Part shown: positions 23,991-37,600 of the stretch, in pieces
Layout of the letters: each line of letters begins with the position of its first letter
Position numbering within the stretch: position 1 is the stretch's first letter
Origin: Phorcus lineatus
Lineage: Eukaryota > Mollusca > Gastropoda > Trochida > Trochidae
Assembly (NCBI GenBank): GCA_921293015.1
Contig: OV121097.1
Location: 14,004,924 to 14,068,923, forward strand
Reading direction: 5' to 3'
DNA length: 64,000 bases
Position numbers and translations under genes: made by a program
The notes under the pieces: model-generated
Seen by the model: the letters and a program-made list of their open reading frames with translations, nothing else
Told to the model about the DNA's origin: nothing
Databases searched by the model: none

Positions 23991-24463
23991 AGAGCCACTC
24001 CGTGAGTTGTTGGAGTCATATATGCCAAACTGAATCAATGGTGTCATTTAATCGCGAAGTATCGACTCACTGTTACCAAAAATAAACACTTTAAAGCTAA
24101 TTTGTTTTCTACAGTGACAATATGAAGGTAGAACGTCACAATTATGATCGAAAACCGGACAGTGGCGCGCGTCAAATACTCAAACGTAATTTTCGAGACT
24201 TATCTAAAACAGCCGGGAGGGAAGATAGGAGTTGCTAGTATTTGTTAGGTTATATAACAAGTATCACTGTATATTGGACGTGACTTCTACACCTCTGTGC
24301 ATTTGTAAGGCTGTTTTTAGATTTTCATGGACCGCCAGTATGTGTCATATATAGGTCTTTTGGACATGAAAAGTTAAGATGTTTTGATTTTATATCACCA
24401 CATATTACATTTAGGTTAGTATCAAAGGTAAATTATATGTTATAAAAATCACGGAGTGGTTCT
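23991..24463. mobile_element. 473 bp piggyBac-like MITE
   Basis: Ends AGAGCCACTCCGTGA and TCACGGAGTGGTTCT are inverted repeats, and TTAA lies directly outside both (23987-23990, 24464-24467), the piggyBac target. No transposase ORF is inside. The right end has a relative at 48261-48345, and an internal motif (GATCGAAAACCGGACAGTGG) recurs at 47387. Confidence 0.75.
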
Positions 24464-24746
24464 TTAAACTATGTGTACAAAAACCTTACCTGATTTGGAT
24501 TCTCATTAAAGATTTTGCGACCTCGTGACCTCTTCATATTGGGCAGAGGAATCACGCCCTCAAAACCTATTTTTATCTTCTAAAGAAGCAAGAGGCCTAG
24601 AAAGATGATATCTTGTGCAGAGACCATTTAGTTGATAGTAGACTTGGTGACCCCGTTATGCCTAATAAGGGCCAAAGAGACCATGCACGTCTTAAAAAAC
24701 TATTTTTATCTTCTTCTCCCCCAGAATCAAAAGGCATAGAAAGCTT

Positions 24747-24844
24747 AAACTTTGTGTACGGACACCTTAGCTGTTGTCTATAGATTAGAATCCCCATCAG
24801 TTAAAGAGTATAGACAACTGCTAAGGTGTCCGTAAACAAAGTTT
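24747..24844. repeat. Long hairpin inside the foldback element
   Basis: 24747-24783 and 24809-24844 are inverted repeats of about 36 bp with few mismatches around a ~25-base loop. The stem contains GGACACCTTAG / CTAAGGTGTCC. Probably the old centre of the palindromic element. Confidence 0.8.
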
Positions 24845-25086
24845 CAGGTTTCTAGGCCTTTTGCGCCTTGAGAAGAAGATGGAAATAGGTTTTTCGGGTG
24901 TGCTCCCTGTTGCACTTATGAGGGGTAATAGGGTCACCAAGTCTATCGATTAGAATCTTAATCACCTAAGGAGTTTGTATGCAAGATTTCAGATGTCCTG
25001 AGTCAATGGTTCTGGAGGTCGTGAAATAGTAATAAGTTTACGGACGGACGTACGGACGGACGCCGGACATGCCAGATGAGCTAAAA

Positions 25087-25837
25087 TTGTAAAACTATTC
25101 AATTGGATTATATTTCATCGCGTGAGCACGTAATTCCCATGACAAAATATCTTAAGTGACTTTTTGAGCCATACATCATTGTCAGGTTATGTTGCAAAGA
25201 CATACAAACTTTCGTTTATAATCATAACCTGACAAATAATATAGTTATAACAACTGGAAATAGACTACCGAAAATATTTTAACGAAAAACAGAGAAATGT
25301 GGGATTCATGATGTAATTTATCTTGCTTATTTATTGAGATTTTAAAATATGTTTTGTAAGAAGAATAAAACTAAAAACTAAAATAAAACTTTAAATAAGA
25401 TAATGCAAGTGTTTTATAAGTTCTTTTAGGTCATATTTGATTAAATTTATGTTATTTTACATTTAAATACGCCGTAGAATGCTTCTGCATATCTCATCCT
25501 AGATTAACCCATTACATTCCGGAAGAAAAATTAACCAATCCAATCCAATCATTTACGCACTGACGGATAGAAATTGTTGCTTCTCATGACATTAGCGTTT
25601 GGGATTTTTATAGATAAGACAATGGATACTGATAAAATCATATTACGCTAGAGCAAGCAATTAATGTTTAAAGCAAATAGTGCCATGCGAAGGCATGTAC
25701 AAGATCAGTCTGTGCAACACGTTTCAGCTTTCTAGGACTTTTCTTCTGGGGAAGAAGGTGAGCTGATTTGAGGTCAAAGCCGTTTATAATATTATTTCTC
25801 TTAAATCACGGCTGCACATATTTTTGCATATTTCAGG
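25087..25837. other. No gene recognised
   Basis: AT-rich, with a short LINE- or foldback-like tract near 25690-25760 (TTTCTAGGACTTTTCTTCTG) that resembles the foldback element to the left. Confidence 0.45.
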
Positions 25838-25938
25838 GAAGCCTTTGCGAGGATTGGCTGGAACTAGCGAACCATTTGAGGTACTGCGCTGAAATTCAAA
25901 CCTGACTGCGTGTAGAACAGTTTTCTACTGCGGGGATT
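25838..25938 (-). mobile_element. SINE fragment, minus strand
   Basis: The reverse complement reads GAAAACTGTTCTACACGCAG then TTTCAGCGCAGTACCTC and GCTAGTTCCAGCC, matching the SINE body at 56270-56360. Head and tail are missing. Confidence 0.7.
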
Positions 25939-28900
25939 TTTCTCTTTGGATTGCCTATAAAAATGTGGCCCTTCCAATTTAAGCGTATTTTTTGTCATGA
26001 CCCTCCCCCAAATCATATCTACGAAAGTTCTTGAAATTGGTCTTTTGAAGATTTATGGTCGGTTTTACATTCAATTTTTTTTTGTTATTTCCAAAAAAGA
26101 AACTTCTTTAAGTAACGCTTAAAATAATGTTGAAAAAAACAACTGATTTACCCTTCCATTGATGGATTTAACATGATATCTGATAATGGTCTATAGTTTT
26201 TTTAAATCAGTTTTATTTGAACTTCTTTTTTTCATCAACTGTATATTAAAATAGGTTTTGAATACCATTGCTTATGATACACACATTTGCTTAACATAGT
26301 GTAAATTTTTTCTTTAATTTTATCTTACTTTTAAAGGTCTTTTTTTTAAAAATTCAAATCACAATGTCTTTTTTATCTTTAAATAACAAAATAGGTTAGC
26401 ACTGAGGAAGAGAAGGAATTATTTTTATGGATGATCAACTTCTTTATTGAATTTACGTTCAACAGAGATAAAAAGAGCTAAGATATTGCACTAGTTCAAA
26501 ATTCCATCAAAATACATATATTGCCCACATTATTCCACTGAAAACTTAAAACAATGAATTCATAAATTGATTAAACCATGCAAGGACCAGGTTGGGAGAT
26601 AAGCCCTTGACATAATGATTTCTTTTAAAGACGTTCCTAACGTTTGTCAGTGCGCATCTTTTCGCGCATCCGAAAAAGTGCCGCTAACATTTTGAGAAAA
26701 CTAAAGTTGAGTAAACATTGTAGAAAAAATGTCACTGTAGCGTTATCGATGTTCGGAAAATAAGGAAATTTTTACTGTGGACTGCTTAGTTGTCTATTAT
26801 ATGATCCATGTACATATTAGTCATAGATTTTAAGAATCATATGCATTGGTCATAATCGGCAGAGGTGTTTTGACACAAATGTTCACTGAACGTGAATTCG
26901 CAATCCGTTGTTTCATAGATTATAATTAGATTGCGGTTTTCAAAAATGTACTCCAAATATTATTTTTTAAACAGAGAAAATGTGACTGATAACATTTGTG
27001 TGTTCACATTCTGCATAAAACCGATTGTTGATGAACTAATACAAGTTATCCGTTGCAGTGTTGTGTTGAACAGTGTTGCAGTGACATCTTTGACACACAA
27101 TGTGCGGATAATACACTGTGCATGGAATAGTCCTCGTCATTTTTCACAATATATGACTATTAACGGAACTTTTATGCTTTGAAAAATATTCATCCATCTT
27201 GAAAATGATGTAACTTCTAGAATAATTAGAACGGAATATTTAGTTACCCTCATTAGGCCGTAAGCAGTAGAGGTTTCTGTACGTAAAATCTCATTTCGAA
27301 TAGCTTTTTTGCTGGAACATAACAAATATAAATAAACCGTTGCATTTTCATCTCAAACAATAGATAGAAATTCATAATAAAGAATAGAAGCAAATCTTTT
27401 TTGGAAAATTTCTAGATAGATTTTTAAATGAAAAGTCAAAACGGTCATTGAGACAAAATGAGTATTTGAAAAATCAGGAATGTATCGCGGAATTTTTACA
27501 ATTCGGTTTGGCTGCATTTAATTCGCAAATTAATTATATGAGCGGTAATTTTCAATCATGTACACACTTACAATTATGGGAAAACATTTATAAACATATC
27601 ATTCAATGTAACATTTACCAATCAAGTAAAATTAACTACCGTGGTAAAAATATATTTGACCGAAGTCAAAAGTCAAAAAGAAATTAAAAATATGTCCGTG
27701 GTCTGCTTGGTTCATGAAGTAAATCATATGATTTTACTTTCATCCTGGAGATAACTAAGTTATTTGTTATCAACTCAAGAGTATGACTTAAATATGAACG
27801 TAAGCACCAAATGCTTCCCGAACCGGGTCGACTTGATTGTGGTCTATTCCTCATCGTATTAGCTTCGCCGAAATTGCGGCGCTTGGATGCGGTGTTCTTT
27901 ATCGCGCAATAAATAGATCTTTGAGAGGAAGTTTTGAGGTTAAATCTTAATGTTTTGTGATGGGATTTTTACGTGCCTTCAATCCACCTAATTATCCCAC
28001 TATCTGACTCATTCATCTAGCCCCAGTACACTCAAACGCAGTTCGAAAAACTCAAATCATTCACAAATAGAAAACATTTGTCATATTTAAAAGGTGTGTT
28101 TAAAAAAATTGCTTGTGGATGCTAATACTTTGTTAACACGTGGATTTGACCAAGAGGCCATAAATGTCTTTTGACACTTCAAATATTTCATAACACTGAC
28201 CTTAGAATTTCAGGAAATACTTTGAAACGGGATAAACTGTGTACTTCAAACCATTATCATGAATTATCATTCAAGGGAAATAAAGAGTTACCTCCCCTTA
28301 TGAGTTTTTTCATAAGTAATTTTAACTTCAGCTTCAATTATCTCGGAAATTAGGCCCGTGACATATCTTTTTTCTTTCAAATTATTTCTTTGCAATATAT
28401 TTTCTTCTATTTAAAACATATTTGAACTATTTTTCATTTATTTTTATTACTGAACGCGTCTTATGAAGCTATTTTTGTAGCGATCATCATTGAACTTGTA
28501 TCTTAATATTTGCAGATAAGTTTCAAAACTCAAGAAAGGAAATACAAGAATAATTATTTTATTACATTATCATCTCATTTATTGGGAAAAAGTAAACTGA
28601 ACTCTAAATGTTTTTATTTTTTTTGTTTTTAAGATAAAATTAGCCAAATTGATCTTTTCCCAATTTTTTAAAATAAACCCGTCAAAATCATCATTTTTCT
28701 GAAAAAGAAGGTCCGTGACATGCACTTTTTATTTTTGAATATCAAAGAATACATATTCAGCTTTCACCTTGCAAATTTACAGCAATTTTTCATTTATTTT
28801 GTTAATTGGTACGAACCTCTTTAAAGCAAAAAAAAAAGATTTAAAATCTATCTACAAACACTTTCAGAGTATAGGACCAAACAATTAAAATGTCAAATCT

Positions 28901-30089
28901 TTACTTTATAGGAATTAAATTATCATATTTCATAACATTTAAACTGTTTGTGTATGAGTTTGATTAAAACAAATTTAACCGTCTACATTAAGTTTGTAGC
29001 ACAAGAATAGTATTTTGAAGGTACATAACATAAGGATAATAAAGTCACATCTAGGTTTCACAGAAATTACATTTGTTATATGTTACATAATATTCAAACA
29101 ATAAAGTGTAAAACCAAAAAAGTATGGAAGCTTAAGTATGAATATAGCAAATGTTCCCAATTTTTGGAATATATACATTGGAATTTATTTTTCTAAATAT
29201 GCATTTAGATATTTTTCATAAGTATAGCTATATTAACAAATTTGCACCAATCAAGCCATCTGCTAAAGTGTTACGGTTTCATTACTTTGTATCATTGAGA
29301 ACAATTAATATAATCATTCAGATATTAATAATTTGACTAGCTGTTTTAACTTTATGAGTCTATTAGTTATCAAATATGCATCTTTGTTGTATAAAAATAT
29401 AGCAAACACCTGTTAACTGCTTGTATAAACTCTCAGTCCAACAGAACTACTTTTTGTTCTACAAGAATAAAGAACAATGAATTGAACAATCAATTCATGG
29501 TGATTTCTTTTTTATATAAGCATGTGTTTTTAAGAATATAAACCAGTTTTGCTCATATTCTGGAATTTTATTTCATTTGATAAGGCTTTATGATAATGTT
29601 TCAGCCCCACTTTCAATTGCTAAAGAAGAATGGTTTTATAACTGTCTATTTCAAAATGACTCTCCCCAACCTTTTGTATTTTTTTCATGACCCTCCCCTG
29701 ATGGCATATTTTTTTCTGACCCCCCCCCCCCCCCCCCCCCACTAATAAATGACCGGTCCCTAAGGCAGTTTGTAATTACTCCATCGCCCTCTTTCTATCA
29801 TGAACATGTGAGAACTTAAGCGAAAACGGGACAACGCAAGTCTATATTTGGTGATAGTTATTACCTTTAAGTATTTTTAAAAATAGAGGGATTCCTCAAT
29901 GTAAAGATGATTTCTAGTTTCACTAAGACTAGTCAGATTGGATTTCCACATTTGTTTGTGAATGTCAGTTATCTTTTGGCTGTTTATCAGGCACATGTTG
30001 GGAAAGCCATACGTAACCAAAGCCGTACTCAAAAAAGAGATTTTTCACCAGAGAAGCCCAATTTACAAATGTTGGTTGAGCAAAAGAGA
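25939..30089. other. Long non-coding stretch, no gene recognised
   Basis: AT-rich with only short domain-free ORFs (for example 26931-27182, 27448-27687). Two tracts near 25990 and 29690 share ATGACCCTCCCC and sit beside C-rich runs; at 29720-29740 there are 21 consecutive C. A degraded dispersed repeat is likely; nothing else could be supported. Confidence 0.5.
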
Positions 30090-30981
30090 TTATAGTAACA
30101 ATTTATGAATGATAAATTTATATCTGTTTTTGTCACAAGATATTACCTTATGCCAGTATTTAACAATCCGTATCAATCTGTCGCACAGTAATGGTAATAC
30201 ACCTAATTCACCATAGACATATGGGGATGGAGTTGTCAATTTTACACCTAAGATCCGTTTCAGGAATTTAAGATGGACTCTTTTAATGACCTTTGCTTCC
30301 ATGAAACCCCAAACTTCACAGCCATATTGTAGGATAGGTGTAATAGAAAATTTTAAAAGCTGATATTTAACAGACACTTGGATATGTTTGTTATCATTAA
30401 ATATTTGGTATAAAGAAAAGAGACCTTTAGTACTTTGTTCAGCCAATCTGTTTTGGCATTGCGAGAAGCTACCAGATGATGAAAAAACGATTCCCAAGTA
30501 CTTAAAATGTGTGACAACCTTGACTTCATCTCCTTTATATGTCCAAACTTCTTTTTTCCCTAATCTACCCCCTTTTCTAAATACAACAATCTTTGTTTTA
30601 TCAACAATGACATAAAGGCCCCCATCTATTGCTTTACTTCGAAAGGGCATTCAAACCATTTTGCAAACCTTTAACAGTATTACTAAACATGGCCATGTCC
30701 TCAGCAAAAAGCAGACGCATAAGTCGTAATTCCTCTACATTTATGCCTAGACCCGTAGAAGTTGATAAACTGTCAACAATGTCATTTATGAATAGGGAAA
30801 ACAATAAGGGAGAGAGATTTTCACCCTGTCTAACTCCAAACCTTGAGCTTATACCCGATGTATATAATCTAAACCACAAAGCCTGTCTATTGATGAGATC
30901 AAAAGCCTTACGGTAGTATATGAATGCACAGTATAACTTTGAACCATTATTTAGTGAAATATTAATCAAATAATGCAACAA
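30090..30981 (-). pseudogene. LINE reverse transcriptase fragment (jockey/CR1-like)
   Basis: Two overlapping minus-strand frames. 30981-30634 gives CAFIYYRKAFDLINRQALWF (RT motif A, with the catalytic D changed to Y), GVRQGENLSPLLFSLFINDI (motif B), and LLFAEDMAMFS (motif C, FAED for YADD). 30650-30090 gives KTKIVVFRKGG, HFKYLGIVFSSSGSF, ILQYGCEVWGF and a C-terminus. Spacing between motif A and motif B is shorter than usual, implying an internal deletion. Both catalytic sites are altered and the frame is broken, so it is dead. Confidence 0.85.
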
Positions 30982-31567
30982 AAATATACAATCTGGCGTA
31001 CTATATGCTTATGCTTAGAACCGACAGTGATTTAGTTTAGGTTTTGTGGTAGCAGCAAATACACTCAAGGCTAAGGTAATAATACAGATAAAGACCTAGA
31101 ATGCATAACATGCAGCCTGCTAAAAGCTAAGTTAAATTTCTACTTTTTACTAAGTATATAAGAAAATAGTTCGTCGAGTTCATTGAATTCTGAAAAAATA
31201 CATTTTATGTGCCGTTCTAGTTGTTGAAGAATTGTTTTGGAATCTAAACTTCACGTGCTGAGGATTTCCATTGGAAACGGTTAGTATGATGTATTTTGAA
31301 AGCAAAACTAAACTAATTGATTATCTAAAATGATTATGAATAAAAAACAATTTGGTTGATACAACTTATTTTTTGTAACATAACTTTGCAGAGAACATTA
31401 AAAGGACGATTTTAGTTAACATGATCAGAGGCTAGTCTAGTGTTGAAGAAATAGATTTAGATAAAAATGTTATTCAGGAGTTCCGTTTCCTTTGTAATAA
31501 ATTCTGACAGTCAGTTTGACATTTGATACTGTGTTCAGTAGTTCCTGAATTGTTCGTCTTCAGAAGG
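30982..31567. other. Region upstream of the lectin gene
   Basis: No coding signal. It should contain the 5' UTR and promoter of the gene starting at 31568, but I could not locate a TATA box or initiator with confidence. Confidence 0.4.
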
Positions 31568-31619
31568 ATGAATCTGCTTGTGACGACACTGCTTATGATG
31601 TACGTCTCTCACATCAAAG
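31568..31619 (+). CDS. Lectin exon 1: signal peptide
   Basis: ATG at 31568 gives MNLLVTTLLMMYVSHIK, a hydrophobic leader, ending AAAG before a GT donor (31620). Phase 1. The first in-frame ATG and leader composition make this a credible start. Confidence 0.65.
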
Positions 31620-34600
31620 GTTGGTTTTGTTGACCGAGTCAGTGTATAATTTCAATAATTTCAAGTTTTTGTTTGTTGCTTCCCGTTATTCCCAATACAA
31701 AGTCATAATATTCTAAGCTAAGATATATCGATATCCAGTTGATAGTAAACATTGAATTGTTAACCTTCCTTCATATAATATACCTTGACAAAATGACTTT
31801 GAATGTTTAAGTATTTTCTTCACAGGAGACAACATAATGCTGGGCAAACCAAGTAAACAATCCAGTACCTATAATGATAACAGTGATTATGACAGTACAA
31901 GAGCGAACGATGGTTCAATCAGCACAGTGAGCTGGACTCGATCTGAACAAAGTCCATATTGGCAGGGGGACCTGCAGGGATATTACAGAATACTCAACAT
32001 CACTGTCACCCGTGGCTCTTGTAAGTTTAACTTGACATTTTGGATCAATTTTTTAAAATACATAAGGTTATGTGATGTGTTTTCACTACACAATGGATGT
32101 GCACTAAAGACGTTTGAGACTTCTGATCAGAAATAAATGATTTATATTGTAAAACGTCATAAAGTACATGTATAAACGCTTTAAAGAATATTTTTTACAA
32201 CGGATTCAAAAGGAAATCAATGTCAAGATTTTCGAAAAATATTTGAACTTGGCTATACACTAGAAATCTGTTAAATTATCTCTGATGAGTAATTGATAGT
32301 AGTAACATGTACATTAACGTTTCCATCCATGTGTTATAATCGTTTATATAAACTAATAGATTTGATTTCATCATGGTTTTATAGCGCTTTACATACGGGG
32401 TGCCTACATCGGGGTCTCTGTCCTCGATGTGTCTAATCCAGACAGTGACGTCCATAAGTGTGGACAATGGCCAGACATGTTCAGTGACTCCTCAGATTCC
32501 CTGACCTATATGTGCAGCTTCCAACAACCCGTGAGGTTTGTCAGAATTTGGCGTGAAGATGCCTACTACCATCTGGCTATTGCCGAAGTAATTGTTGAAG
32601 CACCCTCTGAACAGGTGCCTAGAGGTAAACATGTTTTTGTTTGGCAAAACCAGCTATGTAGATTCAAATTTTTAAAAAAACGTCAACGTTGAAATTCTTA
32701 ATTTTGTTATCAAAAAGCTAATAAATCTACAAAGACTAATCTTCATTTGGTGAACAATTAAACAAGATTTTAAATTTGATTTTCTTCCAAACTTTCCAGT
32801 TTATAAAAGCTCCATAGCTTAACAAACAGTGTTACAATGATTAATCCCCCCACTTAACGAGCCATTCCACTACCTTAACTCATGCCGTTCATTAATTCAT
32901 ACACATACAGGGCATTTCTAACATCCTTCATTCTTCAACTTAAAGTCATTATCTAATCTTGGCAAGGCAAACAATGAAGTTTCAGTGATGGTCAAAAGCG
33001 CTTTAGGACATAGGCCTACCAAATTAATCACAAAAATTTTGGAAAATGAAGAGTATAGTACGTTTTTGGTTACACGTCATTATTTAATACTTACCGTAGA
33101 CAAATATCTATGCCTATTTATTAGCTATATAATAATAACGACTCCGTCCCACTGTTATATTTATAGAATTGAGACTCGTGAGAGTTACCTGCCCACGGGT
33201 GATACGTCACTTCCGAAAGCTCATTAGCAATTCTAGTCGCCTCACCCGGTAATATCTGCATAGAGGGGATGAGGCCGGACTCATGAAGGTGATTGTCTAC
33301 GGTAAGTATAAAATAATGACGTTTAACCAAAAACATACTATTATTTACAACTTACCTCCAACAATCACCTATGCCGAATGCCACTGTTGGCCGGCGGGTC
33401 GGATACAGACACCCGTGGGGCAGCCCTGAATTGTCCAGTCTATGAATGCTACTAATTACCTATGCGGTAGAGGCCCCCCTCAACCTCATCGTCAAATCTC
33501 AATGGTCGACGGCCACATAAGCATTAAAATGAACAACACAACAACGAGTAAGTTGAAACAATATATTTTATTCTTGATAAAACACACAAGAAGGATTTGA
33601 AGATGGCAACCCCGACCAGACGGGTCGTGTCTTACCCCGACTGGGAACGCCCCCTTCCGGGGCCTCCCCCGCCAGACGTGCGCTGCTGTGTGAACACTTT
33701 TACTCCTAGTCTCGCGACTCCCTCCATATCATCCAAAGATAAGTCGCGTAAGTAATGGTTGGCGAATACAAAGCCCGACTTCCAAAAGCAGCTGGCCATG
33801 ATGTCCGCTCACGCTAGGTTACTATGCAGAGCCATAGTCGCCGATATGGCCCTGATTTCATTCGGATTGGTCCGCGTGGGTGGGGGGAGATCCGCCGCCT
33901 TGTAGGCGTCCAAAACCGCTGACCTAAGGTAAACCCCAAGTTGCCTCTTGTCAATCTCCTTCCAACTCGTCTGTGAGTGAGGAAGGAAGAGCCTGCGTCC
34001 CAATTGTTTTGTCAGATCCGAGGACAACCTTATAAGGTGTCTGCAATCCCTCTCTCGAACATGTATATTTAGAGCAACCTGCAGAGACCTGGGTCGGAGT
34101 CTCCCCCTCTTTGTATAAACTTGGCACAATGTCAGGAACCCCGGGCGGCGCTGCCACTGCTGCAGAGGCAGAGGCTCCCGCTGCTCCTGCTCTACATCGA
34201 GAACTGCACATCGTGTCTGTGCAGGTATTGGACGATGGGTTTGGTCACCCGATTGAAGAGCCACGGGGCTGTTGGGATTCCAAATGGCAGGACGTTCCAC
34301 TGGAAGTGTCGCCCTGCCAAGACAAACCGGAGGGATCTGCGGTCCGCGGGGCAGATTGGGATGTGCAGATACGCATCCTGAAGGTTCAGAGAAACCCTGC
34401 AATCCGACGGTTGCAGTAACTGCATGACAGATCGCACGGTCAACAGTCGAAAATATGGCGTCCGCTCAAGGAACGAGCGGTTGAACCACTTCGTGTCGTG
34501 TATCAGCCGCTAATTTTTCAGCTCTCTTTTTGGTCTTATGAAAACCGGGGAGTAATATTCGGGTTTCAAATTCTCGAGTGAAAGTTCGACCACCGCTCCT

Positions 34601-37600
34601 TTGGAGACTAGAATCTCTACCTGTTCGAGAGTGAGTGCAAGCCGTTCCGGCTCCAACGAGTGCTCTACTAGCGAACAGGTCAAACGGGGGCGGAAAAAAA
34701 CGCGAATATGAAACCCCGCTCCAGAATCTGGCATACATATTCGTCCAGGCACAATTGCCTACAGTTGGCCAAAAAATGAGAAAGCTGGCCTCCCACTGTC
34801 CCGTCTAAATTGCTCACAATCAGCAGGGGCAGGTGTAGAGGCTCCCAGAAGTCACTGCTTCTTGGGAGTTCCAGCGTACCCACGCCCTCCGGCACGCTGG
34901 AACTTCTTGGGCGTCCTTTTGGAAGAAGGGCCAGCGTTGTAGTCGCTGCGACCCTTACCTGACCGGCCCTCCCCCACGAAAGGACACACCACCGAACTAG
35001 AAAGCGACTGGAGACGCCGTGGTGGTACCCTTGCGCTTGGTGAGCAGTTGGTGAGCTCCTGCTGGTGCGTCTCCTGCCGGTGACGCAGCGCCTCAGCAAT
35101 GTGCCCATCGAAGAGGGTAGGAGAGGAGCTTGGAGCATTTCTGAGGCGTGTGCACATCTCCATCGGGAGATTAGTGCGTGCTAAAAACTCATCGCGCCTC
35201 AGATTGATCTGAGCCAAATTCCCGGCCACAGAGACAAACCCCTGATAGAGTACTTTGGCGCCTGACTCCATCCATGGCTTGGCATGCGTGTGCCAAGGAG
35301 TTGGATATGCCAAGGATACTCCTGGCCTCCTTGTCCAGATGGGACAGATGGGCATGCGACACAGAGTGTGCCACAGCTGGGGACGCTACCCTCCGGACGT
35401 CGTCGTACAAGGCAAGAGGGTTGAGGCCAATAGGGGGTTTTGCCACCGGGAGTGCGGCTCTCTGGCGATCCTAAATCACCAGAGGGGGAAGTATACGTTC
35501 TGGAGACTACCTACGCTGGAGCGGTGAAGAGCGGAAAGCTAGCAGTCGACGCTCGGGAGTGTAACATCGTGATCAGGAACCTGCAAGAAGAGCCTAAGGA
35601 ACTACAGGACAGCGCAATCACTAAAGGTAAAGTCCTCGGACTCGTCAGAGATGAACTTTAACTCAAAGATGTGTAAGCTGTGAGAAAAGAGAATCGCGGA
35701 ACTGGGAAATACCCTGGTGTAGTCATAGCAACTCTTAGTTCATCTGAACAAGTGTTTACGAACAAATCTAATCTGAAAAAAGCAAACATTGTGATGAGGT
35801 GTACATCGAGAATGACATAGAAGCCGAAAAATTGGAAACTAACTTTAGAACACTTCTCCGAGAAATGTGCAAGCACAAAACGTACACCGAAAGGGGAGGT
35901 AAAGTGATGAAAGTCAACCCCAGGCATCATAAACATTAGAGGTGTGCCCGTCTAGGATTCTGGAACGTGGGTGGATTTTCAATTAAAGACAATGCTAATT
36001 CATATTTTAGAAAATCTGTTATTGAATCATGTGATTATGATGTGTTTGATGTGTGTGAAACTTCTTAAATCTTAATGATGTTTTAACTTGTGAAGGTTAT
36101 CAATGGTACGGTAATAACAGATATACCCATGGGAAGAGGGGGGTCTGGCGGTGTTGGTGTTTTTGTAAAATATGACTTATTGCTTTAATGTAAATGTGTT
36201 AGATAATAATGTCGATGGTATTTTATGGCTTACATTTTCATCTAAAACCTCTGATTTTGCATTCTGTATCTGTGTGTGCTACCTGCCCCCTAGGAAGGTC
36301 GATCCGACCTTGTAGCTCAGAGGAGTTCTTCAACACTTTGCAAGAGCATGTGTGTCAATATCAAAATATAGGTCGGCTGTACTTATGTTGTGACTTCAAC
36401 GCAAGATGTTCAAGCAGCACGGACTTCATCGCGGGGGTGGATCACGTGACCCCACGTGGTGTAATCGACTACGCTGACAACGGTCACGGTAACCTTTTGA
36501 TTGACTTCAAACAAACATACAAACATGTTGAACGGCAGAGTTGGTATGGAAGACTTTACTCATGTGTCATATCGAGGCAAATCAGTTGTTGACTACGTAT
36601 TAGTACCATATGAACAGGTGGCATTTTGTGAGGATTTTAACGTTCGGCTCGTTTCTGATGTTCAGTTATCTTTCAATCTGCAAGCATGTGAAAAGACACC
36701 GGGCCACAGTTTACTAGAATGGACTATTGATTTAGACTATATGAGTGAGAAACTGAACTTGTGTGAGAGTGATGGAAAAAGTGTGAACATTCAATATGTA
36801 ACGTCGGATATTCCTGAATCTTTCCTTAACGACACAAATGCTGCAGTTAATGTGGACAGGACAGTGGGACTAATAGAGTCAGCCTCAGTAAGTGGGGATA
36901 TAAACATAACCTATGGTCACTTCACTCAGCTACTGGAGTCTGAAATGAAAGACAAGTTGCCAAGCAAACTTATCTCAAACGAACCATTTTGTCTGGGCAA
37001 AGCGCTGTAAAACCAAACCTTACTGGAATGAACTTAGTTCAAGTTTTTCCTAAGTAACAGCGAAAGAGAGGGCTTGGGTTAGATCTAAAGGATCAAAGCA
37101 GGTAAATGATAGATTCAAACATGGTTTCTGTTATGAAAAAAATAATTTTAACAAAACTCTTAGGCAAGCTAAGAGCCGGTTCCAGCAGTTAAAAAAAAAG
37201 GACAATCTTTCGGAGATGTTACAGGACTCATCACGTGATATCTGGAAGGAACTCGGAAAGCTCGGAACAGCTAACGACCGGAAGACAGACATACCCATGG
37301 CAGTAGTGAATAGTGACGATAGTGTGAGCACCGATACAGATTCCATCCCGCACGGATAGGAGACTGACTACAGACGCTTGTATCAAGCACAGAATCGCAG
37401 CTCAGGATTCAAAGAGGGACACCTCAAGTATATCAAGGAAGAAATGAGCAATATTCCATTCAATACTTCTTATAACTCTGTTTTTCTTACAATCTATGAA
37501 GTAAGAAATGCGATTGAGCGAGCTAACTTGAACAAATCAGCTGGTTTAGATAATATCCCATCTTCTGTGTTGAAGGACGAAACTTGCATCAAACTTCTGT

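Larger units (their letters stand above)
23847..25086. mobile_element. Foldback/TIR element with AGCTCATCTGGC ends
   Basis: The left end TTTTAGCTCATCTGGC followed by CATGTCGTCCATCCGTCCGT mirrors the right end, where ACGGACGGACG precedes GCCAGATGAGCTAAAA. The body is itself partly palindromic (see 24747-24844) and has no ORF of note. It is split by a TTAA-flanked insertion at 23991-24463. Similar AGCTCATCTGG termini are frequent in mollusc genomes; the superfamily is unassigned. Confidence 0.7.
33063..35530 (-). mobile_element. DIRS-type tyrosine-recombinase retrotransposon, internally deleted
   Basis: Minus-strand order: gag-like region (about 35446-34860), RT start (34752-34200), tyrosine recombinase C-terminus (about 34190-33632), then a terminal foldback (33063-33332). 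The RT palm including the YxDD box and the recombinase N-terminus are missing, so the element is a collapsed relic. It lies in intron 3 of the lectin gene in antisense orientation, with a GC content clearly above its surroundings. Confidence 0.75.

Noticed and set aside
26931..29336. Scattered 60-83 codon ORFs
   Set aside because: No domains, no exon-like composition, no conserved splice pattern; expected by chance in AT-rich DNA of this length.
34111..34419. Plus-strand ORFs in the DIRS region
   Set aside because: GC-rich antisense shadows; the minus strand carries recognisable RT and recombinase motifs.
36209..36592. 127-codon ORF as an independent gene
   Set aside because: It is one frame of the decayed LINE endonuclease, continued in the next frame at 36501-37010.
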